From Rickettsiales bacterium (GTDB lineage: Bacteria; Pseudomonadota; Alphaproteobacteria; Rickettsiales; UBA1997), in contig CANMEW010000016.1 of assembly GCA_947496905.1 (NCBI GenBank), positions 1 through 17,910 of the forward strand: DNA of 17,910 bases, written 5' to 3'. The notes below the pieces were generated by a model. That model searched no databases, was not told where the DNA came from, and saw nothing but the letters and a program-made list of their open reading frames with translations. A program made the position numbers and the translations under genes. Shown here one piece after another: positions 7,277 through 14,457 of the stretch. How positions within the stretch are numbered: position 1 is the first letter of the stretch; each line of letters begins with the position of its first letter.

Positions 7277-8242
7277 GTGCAGATCTCAAATTTTTTAGAA
7301 AAATTAAAAGCTGAAAACGGATTGTCCTTTAACAGCATATCCGCTTACAGCAGCGATTTAGACCTTTTTGCTAAATTTCTGAGATCAAAAAATATAGTCA
7401 TAGAATCTGCTACGGCTGACGATATCAAAGATTATCTCTACGAACTTCACGCAAAAAATTTAAAATCAGCGTCAATTGCCCGCAAAGTTTCCTGCCTCAA
7501 AAGTTTTTACAAATTTCTTGAAAATGAGAATTTGATAAAAACGACGCCAGCCCTTTATTTACAAGCACCAAAGCGCGACACCAGATTACCAAAATTTTTA
7601 CATGAAGAGGAGATTTTCAAGCTTTTAAATTGCGTTAATTCCGACAAATCGGAGTTCGGAATTAAGCTTTCCTGCATGATGGAAATTCTCTACGCATCCG
7701 GTCTACGCGTGACTGAACTGGTATCTCTACCAATTGTGGCAATTCAAGAAGATGAGGGATCGGATGGTAAAAAAACTCTCCGCAATTACATGATCATCAA
7801 TGGCAAAGGAAATAAGGAGAGGATCGCTCCACTCAATAAATCCGCCATCAGAATGCTGCTTGAATATTTAAAGTTACGAAAAGAACTGGGGCATGAAAAA
7901 TCAAAATGGCTTTTTGTTGGAGCTTGTAGGACGAATAAAAAAGAAGGTGAAATTCGGCGCAAAAAACCAGCGATGAATGATACTCATCTTACTCGTCAGC
8001 GCTTTCACTGCATGTTAAAAGAATTGGCGCTGAAGGCGGGAATTGATCCAACTCGCGTTCATCCTCACGTCATTCGCCATTCATTTGCTACACATTTACT
8101 TAATAGCGGAATTGATTTGCGCGTGCTGCAAGAACTACTCGGACACAGCGACATCTCTACCACAGAAATTTACACCCACATTTCAAACTCCAAATTGAAG
8201 GATCTTGTCTTCAACCACCACCCATTAAGTAAAAAATCATGA
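7277..8242 (+). CDS. xerD: Site-specific tyrosine recombinase XerD
   Basis: XerD acts with XerC at the dif site to resolve chromosome dimers at division. The 321-residue protein has the N-terminal SAM-like core-binding domain (about 1-90) and the C-terminal catalytic domain. The catalytic set is complete: Arg144 in ASGLRVTEL, Lys177 in NGKGNKER, His264 and Arg267 in HPHVIRHSFATH, His290 in GHSDISTTE and nucleophile Tyr299 in EIYTH. The ending with HHPL favours XerD over XerC. It is slightly longer than usual, owing to a lysine-rich segment (about residues 217-230) before the final catalytic block. The start is a GTG at 7277 with no clear Shine-Dalgarno. Its stop overlaps the next ATG as ATGA, indicating translational coupling. 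Confidence 0.95.
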   Translation: MQISNFLEKLKAENGLSFNSISAYSSDLDLFAKFLRSKNIVIESATADDIKDYLYELHAKNLKSASIARKVSCLKSFYKFLENENLIKTTPALYLQAPKRDTRLPKFLHEEEIFKLLNCVNSDKSEFGIKLSCMMEILYASGLRVTELVSLPIVAIQEDEGSDGKKTLRNYMIINGKGNKERIAPLNKSAIRMLLEYLKLRKELGHEKSKWLFVGACRTNKKEGEIRRKKPAMNDTHLTRQRFHCMLKELALKAGIDPTRVHPHVIRHSFATHLLNSGIDLRVLQELLGHSDISTTEIYTHISNSKLKDLVFNHHPLSKKS

Positions 8243-8727
8243 AAAAAAAATCTGGCATCGGCGTGACACTTGAGAGCCTTAATGGCGCGTTGGCTAAAAA
8301 ATCAAAATTGTTGAATCCGCAGGATGAGGAAAGCGGCGAGTCTTCGGGAGAAATTTTGTCAGACAAAGAAAGGGATGATCTCAAGGCTCAACTTGCCATG
8401 CTGGAAGAGTTAAAAAAAGAGTGGGAGAAGAAGCTTTTCGATGTTGAAAAAGGTAAAAATGCAGAGCAAAATAAAGCAGAAAATGATCGCGAAAAAGAGG
8501 GGTCAGAATTAGATGTGCGTAGCGTGGCAGTTGGTGGTTTAAAACTTCTTGTGTCGAAAACGAGCATCACTGTGGAGGCGCCAAAAGAATTTGCTGGAAG
8601 AGATTTCTCTTCAATGTCGCGAGAAGAGTTATCTGGGGTAAGTAATGCCAAACCCGGAACCAGTCCCGCTGCGCCGCTTGCTGGAAAAGTTGTTGGCAAT
8701 GAGGCACAACAAGGTTCATTCCGATGA
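8239..8727 (+). CDS. Hypothetical protein with central coiled coil
   Basis: I do not recognise this 162-residue protein. It has a lysine-rich start, an acidic linker with SGESSGE, and a charged helical segment (about 42-90, KERDDLKAQLAMLEELKKEWEKK onward) that looks like a coiled coil. A more hydrophobic patch, VRSVAVGGLKLLVSKTSITV, comes next, then a Pro/Ala/Gly-rich disordered tail. There is no signal peptide or membrane segment. It overlaps xerD and cca by ATGA at both ends, so it is a genuine translated member of the cluster. Any link to recombination or tRNA processing is only by position. Confidence 0.75.
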   Translation: MKKKSGIGVTLESLNGALAKKSKLLNPQDEESGESSGEILSDKERDDLKAQLAMLEELKKEWEKKLFDVEKGKNAEQNKAENDREKEGSELDVRSVAVGGLKLLVSKTSITVEAPKEFAGRDFSSMSREELSGVSNAKPGTSPAAPLAGKVVGNEAQQGSFR

Positions 8728-10121
8728 GTTTCAGAACTTTTTCTCATCCAGAATTAGTAAAAAAATTTCCTCCAGAGGTAAAATTAATATTTAAAATTTT
8801 TACCAAGGAAGGCGATGAAATCCGCTTGGTTGGCGGTTCGGTGCGTGATATGCTGTACCAGAGCTACCTGAAGCCTGAACTTTTCAGCTTTGGTATGCGG
8901 GGTTCTCCACAATGTGGGGCGCGACTCATGTCGCGTAAAAATAAAGAAATACACCAGAGTCCAAAGGACTTTGGTGTACTCGAAAAAAGACTGAAAGATT
9001 TTGACTTTGCGACAAAATTTTTGCCGGAAGAGACGATAAAAATTCTGGAAAAAAATACATTCAAAGCAGTGCCAACCGGCGTGAAATTTGGCACGGTGAC
9101 AGCGGTGGTGAATGGTAAAAATTTTGAAATTACAACTTTGCGCCAAGATTCAAACCACACTGGTCGTCATTGTGAGGCGGAATTTGTCGATGATTATTTT
9201 TCTGACGCTGCGCGTCGCGACTTCACAATTAATGCGCTTTACCTTGATTCTGAGGGGTTGGTAACGGATTACTTCCGTGGAAAATCTGACTTAGAAAATG
9301 GTGAGGTAAAATTTATTGGTGATGCTGAAGAGAGAATCGAAGAGGATTTTCTACGTATTTTACGTTTTTTTAGATTTAGTTGTGACTATGCCTCAGGTCT
9401 TGATGCAAAAGGTCTTGCTGCATGCGTGAGGCAAAAGGAAAATCTAAAAAAACTTTCACGAGAAAGAATTAGGCAGGAATTTTTTAAACTTATTTCGAGT
9501 GAGCAGAAGCAGCGAGTAATTGCAACTTTAAAAGTTCTGAAATCAAAAAAAATTTTAGATCAAATTTTCCCGTCAGAACTTGATGTCGAAGCTTTGGAGA
9601 ATCTTTTTGCGCTTGAGAAAAAATTAAAATTTTTGGCAAAAACCGAGTTAAAAATCGCCAGCCTGTTTCTGCAAAAAAAGTTAAACTTAAAAAGTTTCTT
9701 CAAAGAAATCTGCGCCACAAATTTGGAGAAAAAATATTTTCAATTTTTCTTTGCAGAAAATTTCAAGAAGCTTGATTTAAAAGACTTGAAGCAGTTTTTA
9801 GCTTTTGAGGATAAAAATTTAGTCACCGATTTTTACCGGTTGAATTTGCTACAAAATTTCTCTTCCTTAAAAATTCCTACGGCAAAAAAAAATCTAAAAT
9901 TTTTAGAAAAATTTTCTTTGCCAAAATTCACTCTTAATGGCTCAGAGGTTGAAAAACTTGGGTTTACAAAAGAAAAAATTGGAATTGCGATTTGCGCTGC
10001 TAAAAAATTCTGGGCAAAAAATAATTTTAAATCTGATCGAAATTCTCTAATAAAATTCCTCTCAACTAAGTCCGACAAAACATGGCGTCCTCGCATCAAG
10101 AAAAACTCTACAACGAAATAG
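8724..10121 (+). CDS. cca: CCA tRNA nucleotidyltransferase with in-frame palindromic insertion
   Basis: This class II polymerase-beta-fold enzyme adds or repairs the 3' CCA of tRNAs. Motif A begins RLVGGSVRDML (34-44); the metal-binding DxD is Asp92/Asp94 in KDFDFAT. RRDFTINALYLD and the EDFLRILRFFRFS motif follow. In normal homologues only about eight or nine residues separate the RD and DxD. Here 49 do, because of an insertion of roughly 40 residues encoded by palindromic DNA (8856-8990). The rest of the protein appears intact and the total of 465 residues fits a normal enzyme plus the insert. It overlaps the upstream gene by ATGA. Its last 40 bases overlap the next gene in another frame. 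Confidence 0.93.
   Translation: MSFRTFSHPELVKKFPPEVKLIFKIFTKEGDEIRLVGGSVRDMLYQSYLKPELFSFGMRGSPQCGARLMSRKNKEIHQSPKDFGVLEKRLKDFDFATKFLPEETIKILEKNTFKAVPTGVKFGTVTAVVNGKNFEITTLRQDSNHTGRHCEAEFVDDYFSDAARRDFTINALYLDSEGLVTDYFRGKSDLENGEVKFIGDAEERIEEDFLRILRFFRFSCDYASGLDAKGLAACVRQKENLKKLSRERIRQEFFKLISSEQKQRVIATLKVLKSKKILDQIFPSELDVEALENLFALEKKLKFLAKTELKIASLFLQKKLNLKSFFKEICATNLEKKYFQFFFAENFKKLDLKDLKQFLAFEDKNLVTDFYRLNLLQNFSSLKIPTAKKNLKFLEKFSLPKFTLNGSEVEKLGFTKEKIGIAICAAKKFWAKNNFKSDRNSLIKFLSTKSDKTWRPRIKKNSTTK
8856..8990 (+). repeat. RPE-like palindromic insertion inside cca (R2-related)
   Basis: This segment encodes residues about 45-89 of Cca, absent from the normal family between the GG..RD and DxD motifs. 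It contains several palindromes: CCACA/TGTGG (8906-8916), CGCGAC/GTCGCG (8920-8935), and a 13-base arm at 8950-8962 facing 8966-8978 with one wobble. In reverse complement, 8899-8922 matches 11460-11483 at 22 of 24 bases. The match continues (with one gap) into the ATACCGAATCTGA arm of R2. The reading frame stays open throughout. The exact insertion borders are not determined. Confidence 0.8.
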
Positions 10122-10396
10122 TCGAATATTACGCCTACGCTGATCGCTTAATCAGAGCTGCCGAAGACAGCTCTCACAAATTGGCGGAACAGCAATTTGC
10201 CATCGTTGAAGAAATTACCAATCGTCTCGAAGAATGCGCAGACAAGCTCGCCAATCAATACATTGAATTCATTAAAAATGGAGAATCAGAAAAGTTGGTG
10301 GAATCGGTCAGGGCGTCCTTAAATGGCATCTCATCAAAAATCGAAGAATGTCGTAACAAAATTTTAATTTTGTACCAGGAAGGTGATGCCTCTTAA
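10082..10396 (+). CDS. Small helical hypothetical protein
   Basis: I do not recognise this 104-residue protein. It appears almost wholly alpha-helical and amphipathic, with acidic repeats such as AEDSSHKLAEQQFAIVEE and RLEECADKLANQYIEF. That suggests a helical bundle or coiled-coil oligomer in the cytosol. Two conserved-looking cysteines occur in EEC and EECRNK. It sits between cca and the polyprenyl synthase gene, overlapping cca by 40 bases and the next gene by 11, so it is likely translated as part of the cluster. No Shine-Dalgarno precedes the ATG at 10082, so the start is less certain than the frame. Confidence 0.7.
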   Translation: MASSHQEKLYNEIVEYYAYADRLIRAAEDSSHKLAEQQFAIVEEITNRLEECADKLANQYIEFIKNGESEKLVESVRASLNGISSKIEECRNKILILYQEGDAS

Positions 10397-11393
10397 ATCC
10401 GCAAACGACTTTCAGAATATTCTCTCCGCACTGTCCTCAGACTTAGCAAAAGTTGACCAAATTATTTTAGAATTTGCCGTCGGAAAATCCCCCCTCATTC
10501 AAGAAATTTCTAATCACCTCATTGCCTCGGGAGGAAAAAGAATCCGCCCAATTTTGTTGATTCTAGCAGCAAAACTCTGCGGTACAAAATCTGGTGATGA
10601 TCACTTCAACCTCGCAGCTGCAGTTGAAATGATTCACAGCGCAACCTTGCTTCACGATGATGTCGTCGACGCTAGTCAAATCAGGCGTGGCAAAAAAACC
10701 GCTAATGCCATTTGGGACAATAAGGCAAGCATTCTTGTCGGTGATTACCTCTTCTCAGTCGCCTTCCAGCTGATGGTGCGCAGTAAAAATTTGCGAGTGC
10801 TCGATTTACTCTCCAAAGCCTCTTCCACAATGGCAGATGGCGAAATCATGCAGCTCGAAAATTCTCACGACGTAGAGCTGTCTGAAGAAAAATATCTGGA
10901 AATTATTTTAGGAAAAACTGCGGTGCTTTTTTCTGCCGCTTGCGAATCGGGGGCATTAATAAACCAGAGCTCGGAAGAGGAAATAACCGCACTCCGTGAA
11001 TTCGGGAAAAATCTTGGAATAGTGTTTCAAATTGTTGATGACATGCTCGACTATTCTTCTGGTGAACAAATTCTGGGGAAGGAAATCGGCGATGATTTTT
11101 TTGAAGGAAAAGTGACTTTGCCGGTGATTTTAACTTACAAAAAGTCTGACGATGCGGAGAAAAAATTTATCTCCGAAGCTTTCTTGGAAGCGCTGAATAG
11201 TTCGGAAAAAAATCAAAATAATTTTTCAAAAATGCTGGCGCTGATCAAAAAATATGAAGGGTTTGAGTCGGTTAAAAACTTGGCTTCGCACCACCATTCT
11301 CTGGCATTAAAAAATTTAGAAATTTTCTCAGAAAATCCTGCTAGGCAGGATTTAGTCACAATTCTCAACCACTCGCTTGAAAGAATTTTTTAG
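10386..11393 (+). CDS. ispB: Long-chain polyprenyl diphosphate synthase (octaprenyl type)
   Basis: This trans-prenyltransferase extends farnesyl diphosphate with IPP to make the ubiquinone side chain. The 335-residue protein shows GGKRIRP near residue 50, the first aspartate-rich motif LLHDDVVD with Asp91, Asp92 and Asp95, and the second motif DDMLD at 218-222. The residues before the first motif, and the family length, fit an octaprenyl- or decaprenyl-class enzyme, but chain length cannot be fixed by eye. The ATG at 10386 is preceded by AGGAAGG, one of the few clear Shine-Dalgarno sites here. A GTG at 10383 lies within it and is less likely. It is the last gene of the xerD cluster. Confidence 0.93.
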   Translation: MPLKSANDFQNILSALSSDLAKVDQIILEFAVGKSPLIQEISNHLIASGGKRIRPILLILAAKLCGTKSGDDHFNLAAAVEMIHSATLLHDDVVDASQIRRGKKTANAIWDNKASILVGDYLFSVAFQLMVRSKNLRVLDLLSKASSTMADGEIMQLENSHDVELSEEKYLEIILGKTAVLFSAACESGALINQSSEEEITALREFGKNLGIVFQIVDDMLDYSSGEQILGKEIGDDFFEGKVTLPVILTYKKSDDAEKKFISEAFLEALNSSEKNQNNFSKMLALIKKYEGFESVKNLASHHHSLALKNLEIFSENPARQDLVTILNHSLERIF

Positions 11394-11435
11394 AAATATA
11401 CTCATTCAGCTTCAAGAAGCTGAATGAGTATATTT
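11394..11435 (+). terminator. Strong terminator hairpin after ispB
   Basis: A perfect 19-bp stem (11394-11412 with 11417-11435) surrounds a CAAG loop, immediately after the ispB stop. It is followed by TTAAATTTTTT-like sequence. The A/T ends on both sides make it potentially bidirectional. Confidence 0.88.
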
Positions 11436-11459
11436 TAAATTTTTTACGTCGCACGGGTG

Positions 11460-11543
11460 GCGCCCCACCTTGTGGGGAACCCCGATACCGAATCTGATTC
11501 AGATCAGGGGAAAAAGATCGGCGCCTTCAATCAGATTCAGTAT
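11460..11543 (+). repeat. R2 palindromic repeat, composite copy
   Basis: The first part (11460-11483) is a hairpin, CCCCAC/GTGGGG, that matches the reverse complement of the cca insertion at 22 of 24 bases. The second part (11485-11543) is a 59-bp palindrome with arms ATACCGAATCTGATT and AATCAGATTCAGTAT (14 of 15 complementary). That part matches the reverse complement of 17414-17471 across most of its length, including the centre. It lies just before the likely ialB-type start and is open in that gene's frame. Confidence 0.82.
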
Positions 11544-11546
11544 CTT

Positions 11547-12080
11547 GTGAGATATTTCCTCAAACGCTTCACCCGCATCGCAATCATCATTGCCATCTAC
11601 ATAATTTTTATTCTGATCTCTTTGCGTCAGCCTGCACATTCTCAAGTTATTGACAGCTCTTTTTACCAATGGACGGTTTACGAAATTCAGGAAAACGAGC
11701 TTGATTACAAAAAGTGCTACATCGTCTCTCACCCAATAAAATCAGACTCTGATCACAATTCTAGACAAAGACCTTACGTGATGATTACGCGTTTTCAAAA
11801 GAATCGCTCCGAAGAGGTCAGTATTTTTGGTGGTTTCGAATTTAAGCTGAATGGCGAGGTATTTGCCTTGGTTGATGGTGTGCAGTTCAAAATCACGGCA
11901 AAAAAAGATGTCGCTTGGGCGCGAAGTAAAATGGAAGATGCAAGAATCATCGAAACCATGCTAAATAGTGGCGTGATGAAAATTCGCAGCAACTCCGCAA
12001 TTGGTACTTACGCAGTTGATGAATATTCTTTAAAAGGAATTACCCGCGCTTACGCGCGGATGAGAGAAATTTGTAAATGA
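11547..12080 (+). CDS. IalB-family (invasion-associated locus B) secreted protein
   Basis: The product resembles the IalB family, small exported proteins of alphaproteobacteria named after a Bartonella invasion gene; most members have no known biochemical role. From the GTG at 11547 it is 177 residues. It has a basic start (RYFLKRFTR), a hydrophobic signal segment (about 11-26) and a probable cleavage near PAHSQ. Family features follow: W42, Cys57, a RPYVMITRF strand, FEFKLNGEVFALVDG, AWARSKMEDARIIETMLNSG and the terminal SNSAIGTYAVDEYSLKG with Cys176. The frame is also open back to a GTG at 11457, but those 30 residues are encoded by repeat R2 and would bury the signal peptide. A TonB receptor follows after 37 bases without a terminator. 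Confidence 0.8.
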   Translation: MRYFLKRFTRIAIIIAIYIIFILISLRQPAHSQVIDSSFYQWTVYEIQENELDYKKCYIVSHPIKSDSDHNSRQRPYVMITRFQKNRSEEVSIFGGFEFKLNGEVFALVDGVQFKITAKKDVAWARSKMEDARIIETMLNSGVMKIRSNSAIGTYAVDEYSLKGITRAYARMREICK

Positions 12081-12117
12081 CGCCTGTCAGATTTTCAGTG
12101 CAACCAAGTTAATTTTC

Positions 12118-14211
12118 ATGAAGCACCCCATTATTTTTTCTGTTTTCACAAGTCTTGTCATCTCCTTTACCACCTCTGCAGCCTTAGCGCAAAGCACTGA
12201 TTCCGAAGTTTGGAACTACAAGGTTAGTGCAAAAAAACTCGACAATTCTCGCAATAAACTCTCTCCAAAAACGGGCGGCAGCTCATTTTCTTTCTCCCAA
12301 AAAGACATCGACAATTTACCGCAAGGGCAGTCAACACCTCTGAACCAGTTGCTGTTGCGGGCTCCAGGCGTGGTGCAGAATTCTTACGGACAAGTTCATG
12401 TGCGCGGTGATCACTCTGCTCTGCAATACCGCATTAATGGCATCATGATCCCAAAAGGCATCACCAGCTTTGGACAAAGTTTTGACGCCCATTTCATTGA
12501 CAGCGTCGACTTACTCACCGGCGCGCTGCCGGCGCAATACGGCTACAAAACTGCCGGCGTGGTCGAAATCAAAACTAAGTCAGGAGTTTTTAATTCTGGT
12601 GGGCGTTCAGAAGTGACAATTGGCGAGAATCAGACTCGCGGGGTGAATCAGCAAATTGGTGGGGCGAAGGGGAATTTAAATTATTTTATCAGCGCATCTT
12701 ACTTGGAAAATAATCGCGGCATTGACTCTGCAACCAGCAGGAAACCAATCCACGACGACACGAGGCAGGACAAAGCTTTTGGCTACTTTTCTTACTCACT
12801 CGACAATAGCTCGCGCCTAAATTTGATTGTTGGAAATGGCACGAATCGCTTCCAAGTACCAAACTCTCCGGGGCAAAAAACATCTTACACTCTGAGTGGT
12901 CAGAATGCGGTTGACTCATCTACCCTTAATCAAAATCAAACAGAGTCTAGTCGCTACGCAATTCTGGCTTGGCAGGGTGTCACCGATTCAGAAATCGATT
13001 ACCAAATTTCTTATTTCACGCGTTACAGCGAGCTAAAATACCGCTCCGATTACGTTGGCGATTTAATGTTCAATGGTGTCGCCTCAGACATTGACCGCTC
13101 CAGCTTCATCAATGGTGCGCAGGGCGATTTCAGCTATGCTTTAGATGGAAAAAATACTCTGCGCTCTGGTTTTTTTGTTAGCGATGAAGTGACAAAAAGA
13201 GAAACTCAAAATGCGGTTTTTAAAGCTACTCTACTAGGCACGCAAACTAGCTCCGATCCAATATCAATTTCTGATGGCGTAAAGCGTAACTCGCAGCTTT
13301 ACGGGGTTTATTTGCAGGACGAACTGAAGGCGACAAGCAAGCTCACTTTCAATTTTGGCGGACGTCTCGACGCCTCAAATTCTGTTTCGAGTGAAAGTCA
13401 GTTTAGTCCGCGCTTGGGCAGCATTTACGACTTAAGCGGAAAAACTAAATTACACGCTGGATATGCGCGCTACTTCACTCCGCCGCAAAGTGAATTACTA
13501 CAAAATTCTACTCTCAGCAAATTTTCTGGAATGACTAATGACCATGGAATTGACGGCGGAAAGGTAAAATCTGAGCGCACAAATTACTACGATGTCGGCG
13601 TTTCGCACCAGCTGAGTAAAGGCTTCACGATTAGCTTAGATGCTTACCTAAAACAAATTCGTAACGTTCTTGACGAAGGGCAATTCGGCAATGCTTTGAT
13701 TTACACTCCGTTTAATTTTCAACGTGGGAAGTCGCGTGGCGTTGAGTTTAGCGCCGATTACTCTCAAGGAAATTTTTCGTCTTACTTCAATTTTTCAGCG
13801 CAACAAAACAAGGTGACGAGGGTGAAATCGGGGCGTAATTTAGTTGACGCGGATGAAGTTACTTACCTCGAAAACCACTACTCTCACGCGGATCACGACC
13901 AGACTTACAGTTCTTCAGCAGGACTTGCTTACCTTCGCAACAAAACGCGCTACACTTTTGATGGGATTTACGGATCCGGCTTGCGACATGGCTTCGCTAG
14001 CACCAATCGCATGAAATCTTACACGCAGTTCAACGCTTCGGTGGCTCATGATTTTACATTGCCACTGCTGAACAAAACCAACTTCCGCCTTTCGGCAATT
14101 AATCTTTTTGATCACAGCTACCAGCTGAATGATGGCTCTGGCATTGGCGTTGCAGCAACAAAATTTGGTCCTCGCCGCACATTTTTCTTAATTGTGAGTA
14201 AGTCTTTCTAA
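12118..14211 (+). CDS. TonB-dependent outer membrane receptor
   Basis: This outer-membrane 22-strand barrel protein takes up a ligand using TonB energy. The 697-residue precursor has a signal peptide (about 1-24, cleaved after ALA), a short region with a possible TonB box around NYKVSAKKL, and a plug domain (about 55-155). Plug motifs are LLLRAPGVV, QVHVRGD, QYRINGIMIP, GALPAQYGYKTAGVVEIKTKSG. Beta strands with alternating aromatics fill the rest, and it ends in the C-terminal Phe typical of barrels. Late motifs TPFNFQRGKSRGVEFSADYS and LSAINLFDHSYQ are also typical. The substrate cannot be told. No siderophore or vitamin genes are adjacent. It may be co-transcribed with the IalB-type gene. 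Confidence 0.92.
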   Translation: MKHPIIFSVFTSLVISFTTSAALAQSTDSEVWNYKVSAKKLDNSRNKLSPKTGGSSFSFSQKDIDNLPQGQSTPLNQLLLRAPGVVQNSYGQVHVRGDHSALQYRINGIMIPKGITSFGQSFDAHFIDSVDLLTGALPAQYGYKTAGVVEIKTKSGVFNSGGRSEVTIGENQTRGVNQQIGGAKGNLNYFISASYLENNRGIDSATSRKPIHDDTRQDKAFGYFSYSLDNSSRLNLIVGNGTNRFQVPNSPGQKTSYTLSGQNAVDSSTLNQNQTESSRYAILAWQGVTDSEIDYQISYFTRYSELKYRSDYVGDLMFNGVASDIDRSSFINGAQGDFSYALDGKNTLRSGFFVSDEVTKRETQNAVFKATLLGTQTSSDPISISDGVKRNSQLYGVYLQDELKATSKLTFNFGGRLDASNSVSSESQFSPRLGSIYDLSGKTKLHAGYARYFTPPQSELLQNSTLSKFSGMTNDHGIDGGKVKSERTNYYDVGVSHQLSKGFTISLDAYLKQIRNVLDEGQFGNALIYTPFNFQRGKSRGVEFSADYSQGNFSSYFNFSAQQNKVTRVKSGRNLVDADEVTYLENHYSHADHDQTYSSSAGLAYLRNKTRYTFDGIYGSGLRHGFASTNRMKSYTQFNASVAHDFTLPLLNKTNFRLSAINLFDHSYQLNDGSGIGVAATKFGPRRTFFLIVSKSF

Positions 14212-14213
14212 CC

Positions 14214-14235
14214 CTCTTTGCAAAAGAGATTTTTT
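14214..14235 (+). terminator. Short terminator after TonB receptor gene
   Basis: CTCTTT (14214-14219) pairs with AAAGAG (14223-14228) across GCA, followed by a run of T. It starts three bases after the stop codon and its T tract merges into the end of R1 copy 3. It resembles the first stem of R3. Confidence 0.6.
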
Positions 14236-14382
14236 AAGGGCGCCTCTAAAAATTGCTTTTTTCGGCAATTTCTTCGTTACCAAATTTTTTCGCGAGCACG
14301 TACAAGTAGTACGCTTTCCTGCTCAAAAATTTGGATGCCTAGAAATTACTCAAAAAAATCTAATTTTTAGAGGCGCCCTTAA
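14234..14382 (+). repeat. R1 long-hairpin repeat, copy 3 (diverged arms)
   Basis: The ends 14234-14254 and 14362-14382 are a perfect 21-bp inverted repeat. The core from about 14274 (TCGTTACCAAATTTTTTCGC, then GAGCACGTACA) to 14332 is nearly identical to copies 1 and 2. The outer arms differ from them: copies 1/2 have CCTCTGAAAAACC facing GGTTTTTCAGAGG, while this one has CCTCTAAAAATT facing AATTTTTAGAGG. Both arms have changed together, preserving the hairpin. The 302-base gap between the TonB gene and dnaK is filled by this, terminators and R3. Confidence 0.92.
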
Positions 14383-14393
14383 GTGTAGTTACA

Positions 14394-14435
14394 AAAATGG
14401 CGTCTCAAAAATAATTTTGAGACGCCATTTTTTTT
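14394..14435. terminator. Bidirectional terminator between TonB receptor and dnaK
   Basis: AAAATGGCGTCTCAAAA (14394-14410) is perfectly complementary to TTTTGAGACGCCATTTT (14415-14431) around ATAA. A long T run follows on + and a shorter A run precedes it. It can serve both convergent genes. Confidence 0.9.
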
Positions 14436-14457
14436 GTAAAATTTAAATCACCCGACC

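Noticed and set aside
8388..9160. Minus-strand open frames opposite the coiled-coil gene and cca
   Set aside because: They are shadows of real coding sequence; the cca insertion palindromes keep both strands open.
10314..10327. GGGCGTCCTTAAAT inside the 104-residue gene as another R1 end
   Set aside because: The match to the solo R1 end is only about 11 bases, lacks the TTTTTAGA part, and lies within a coherent helical coding sequence.
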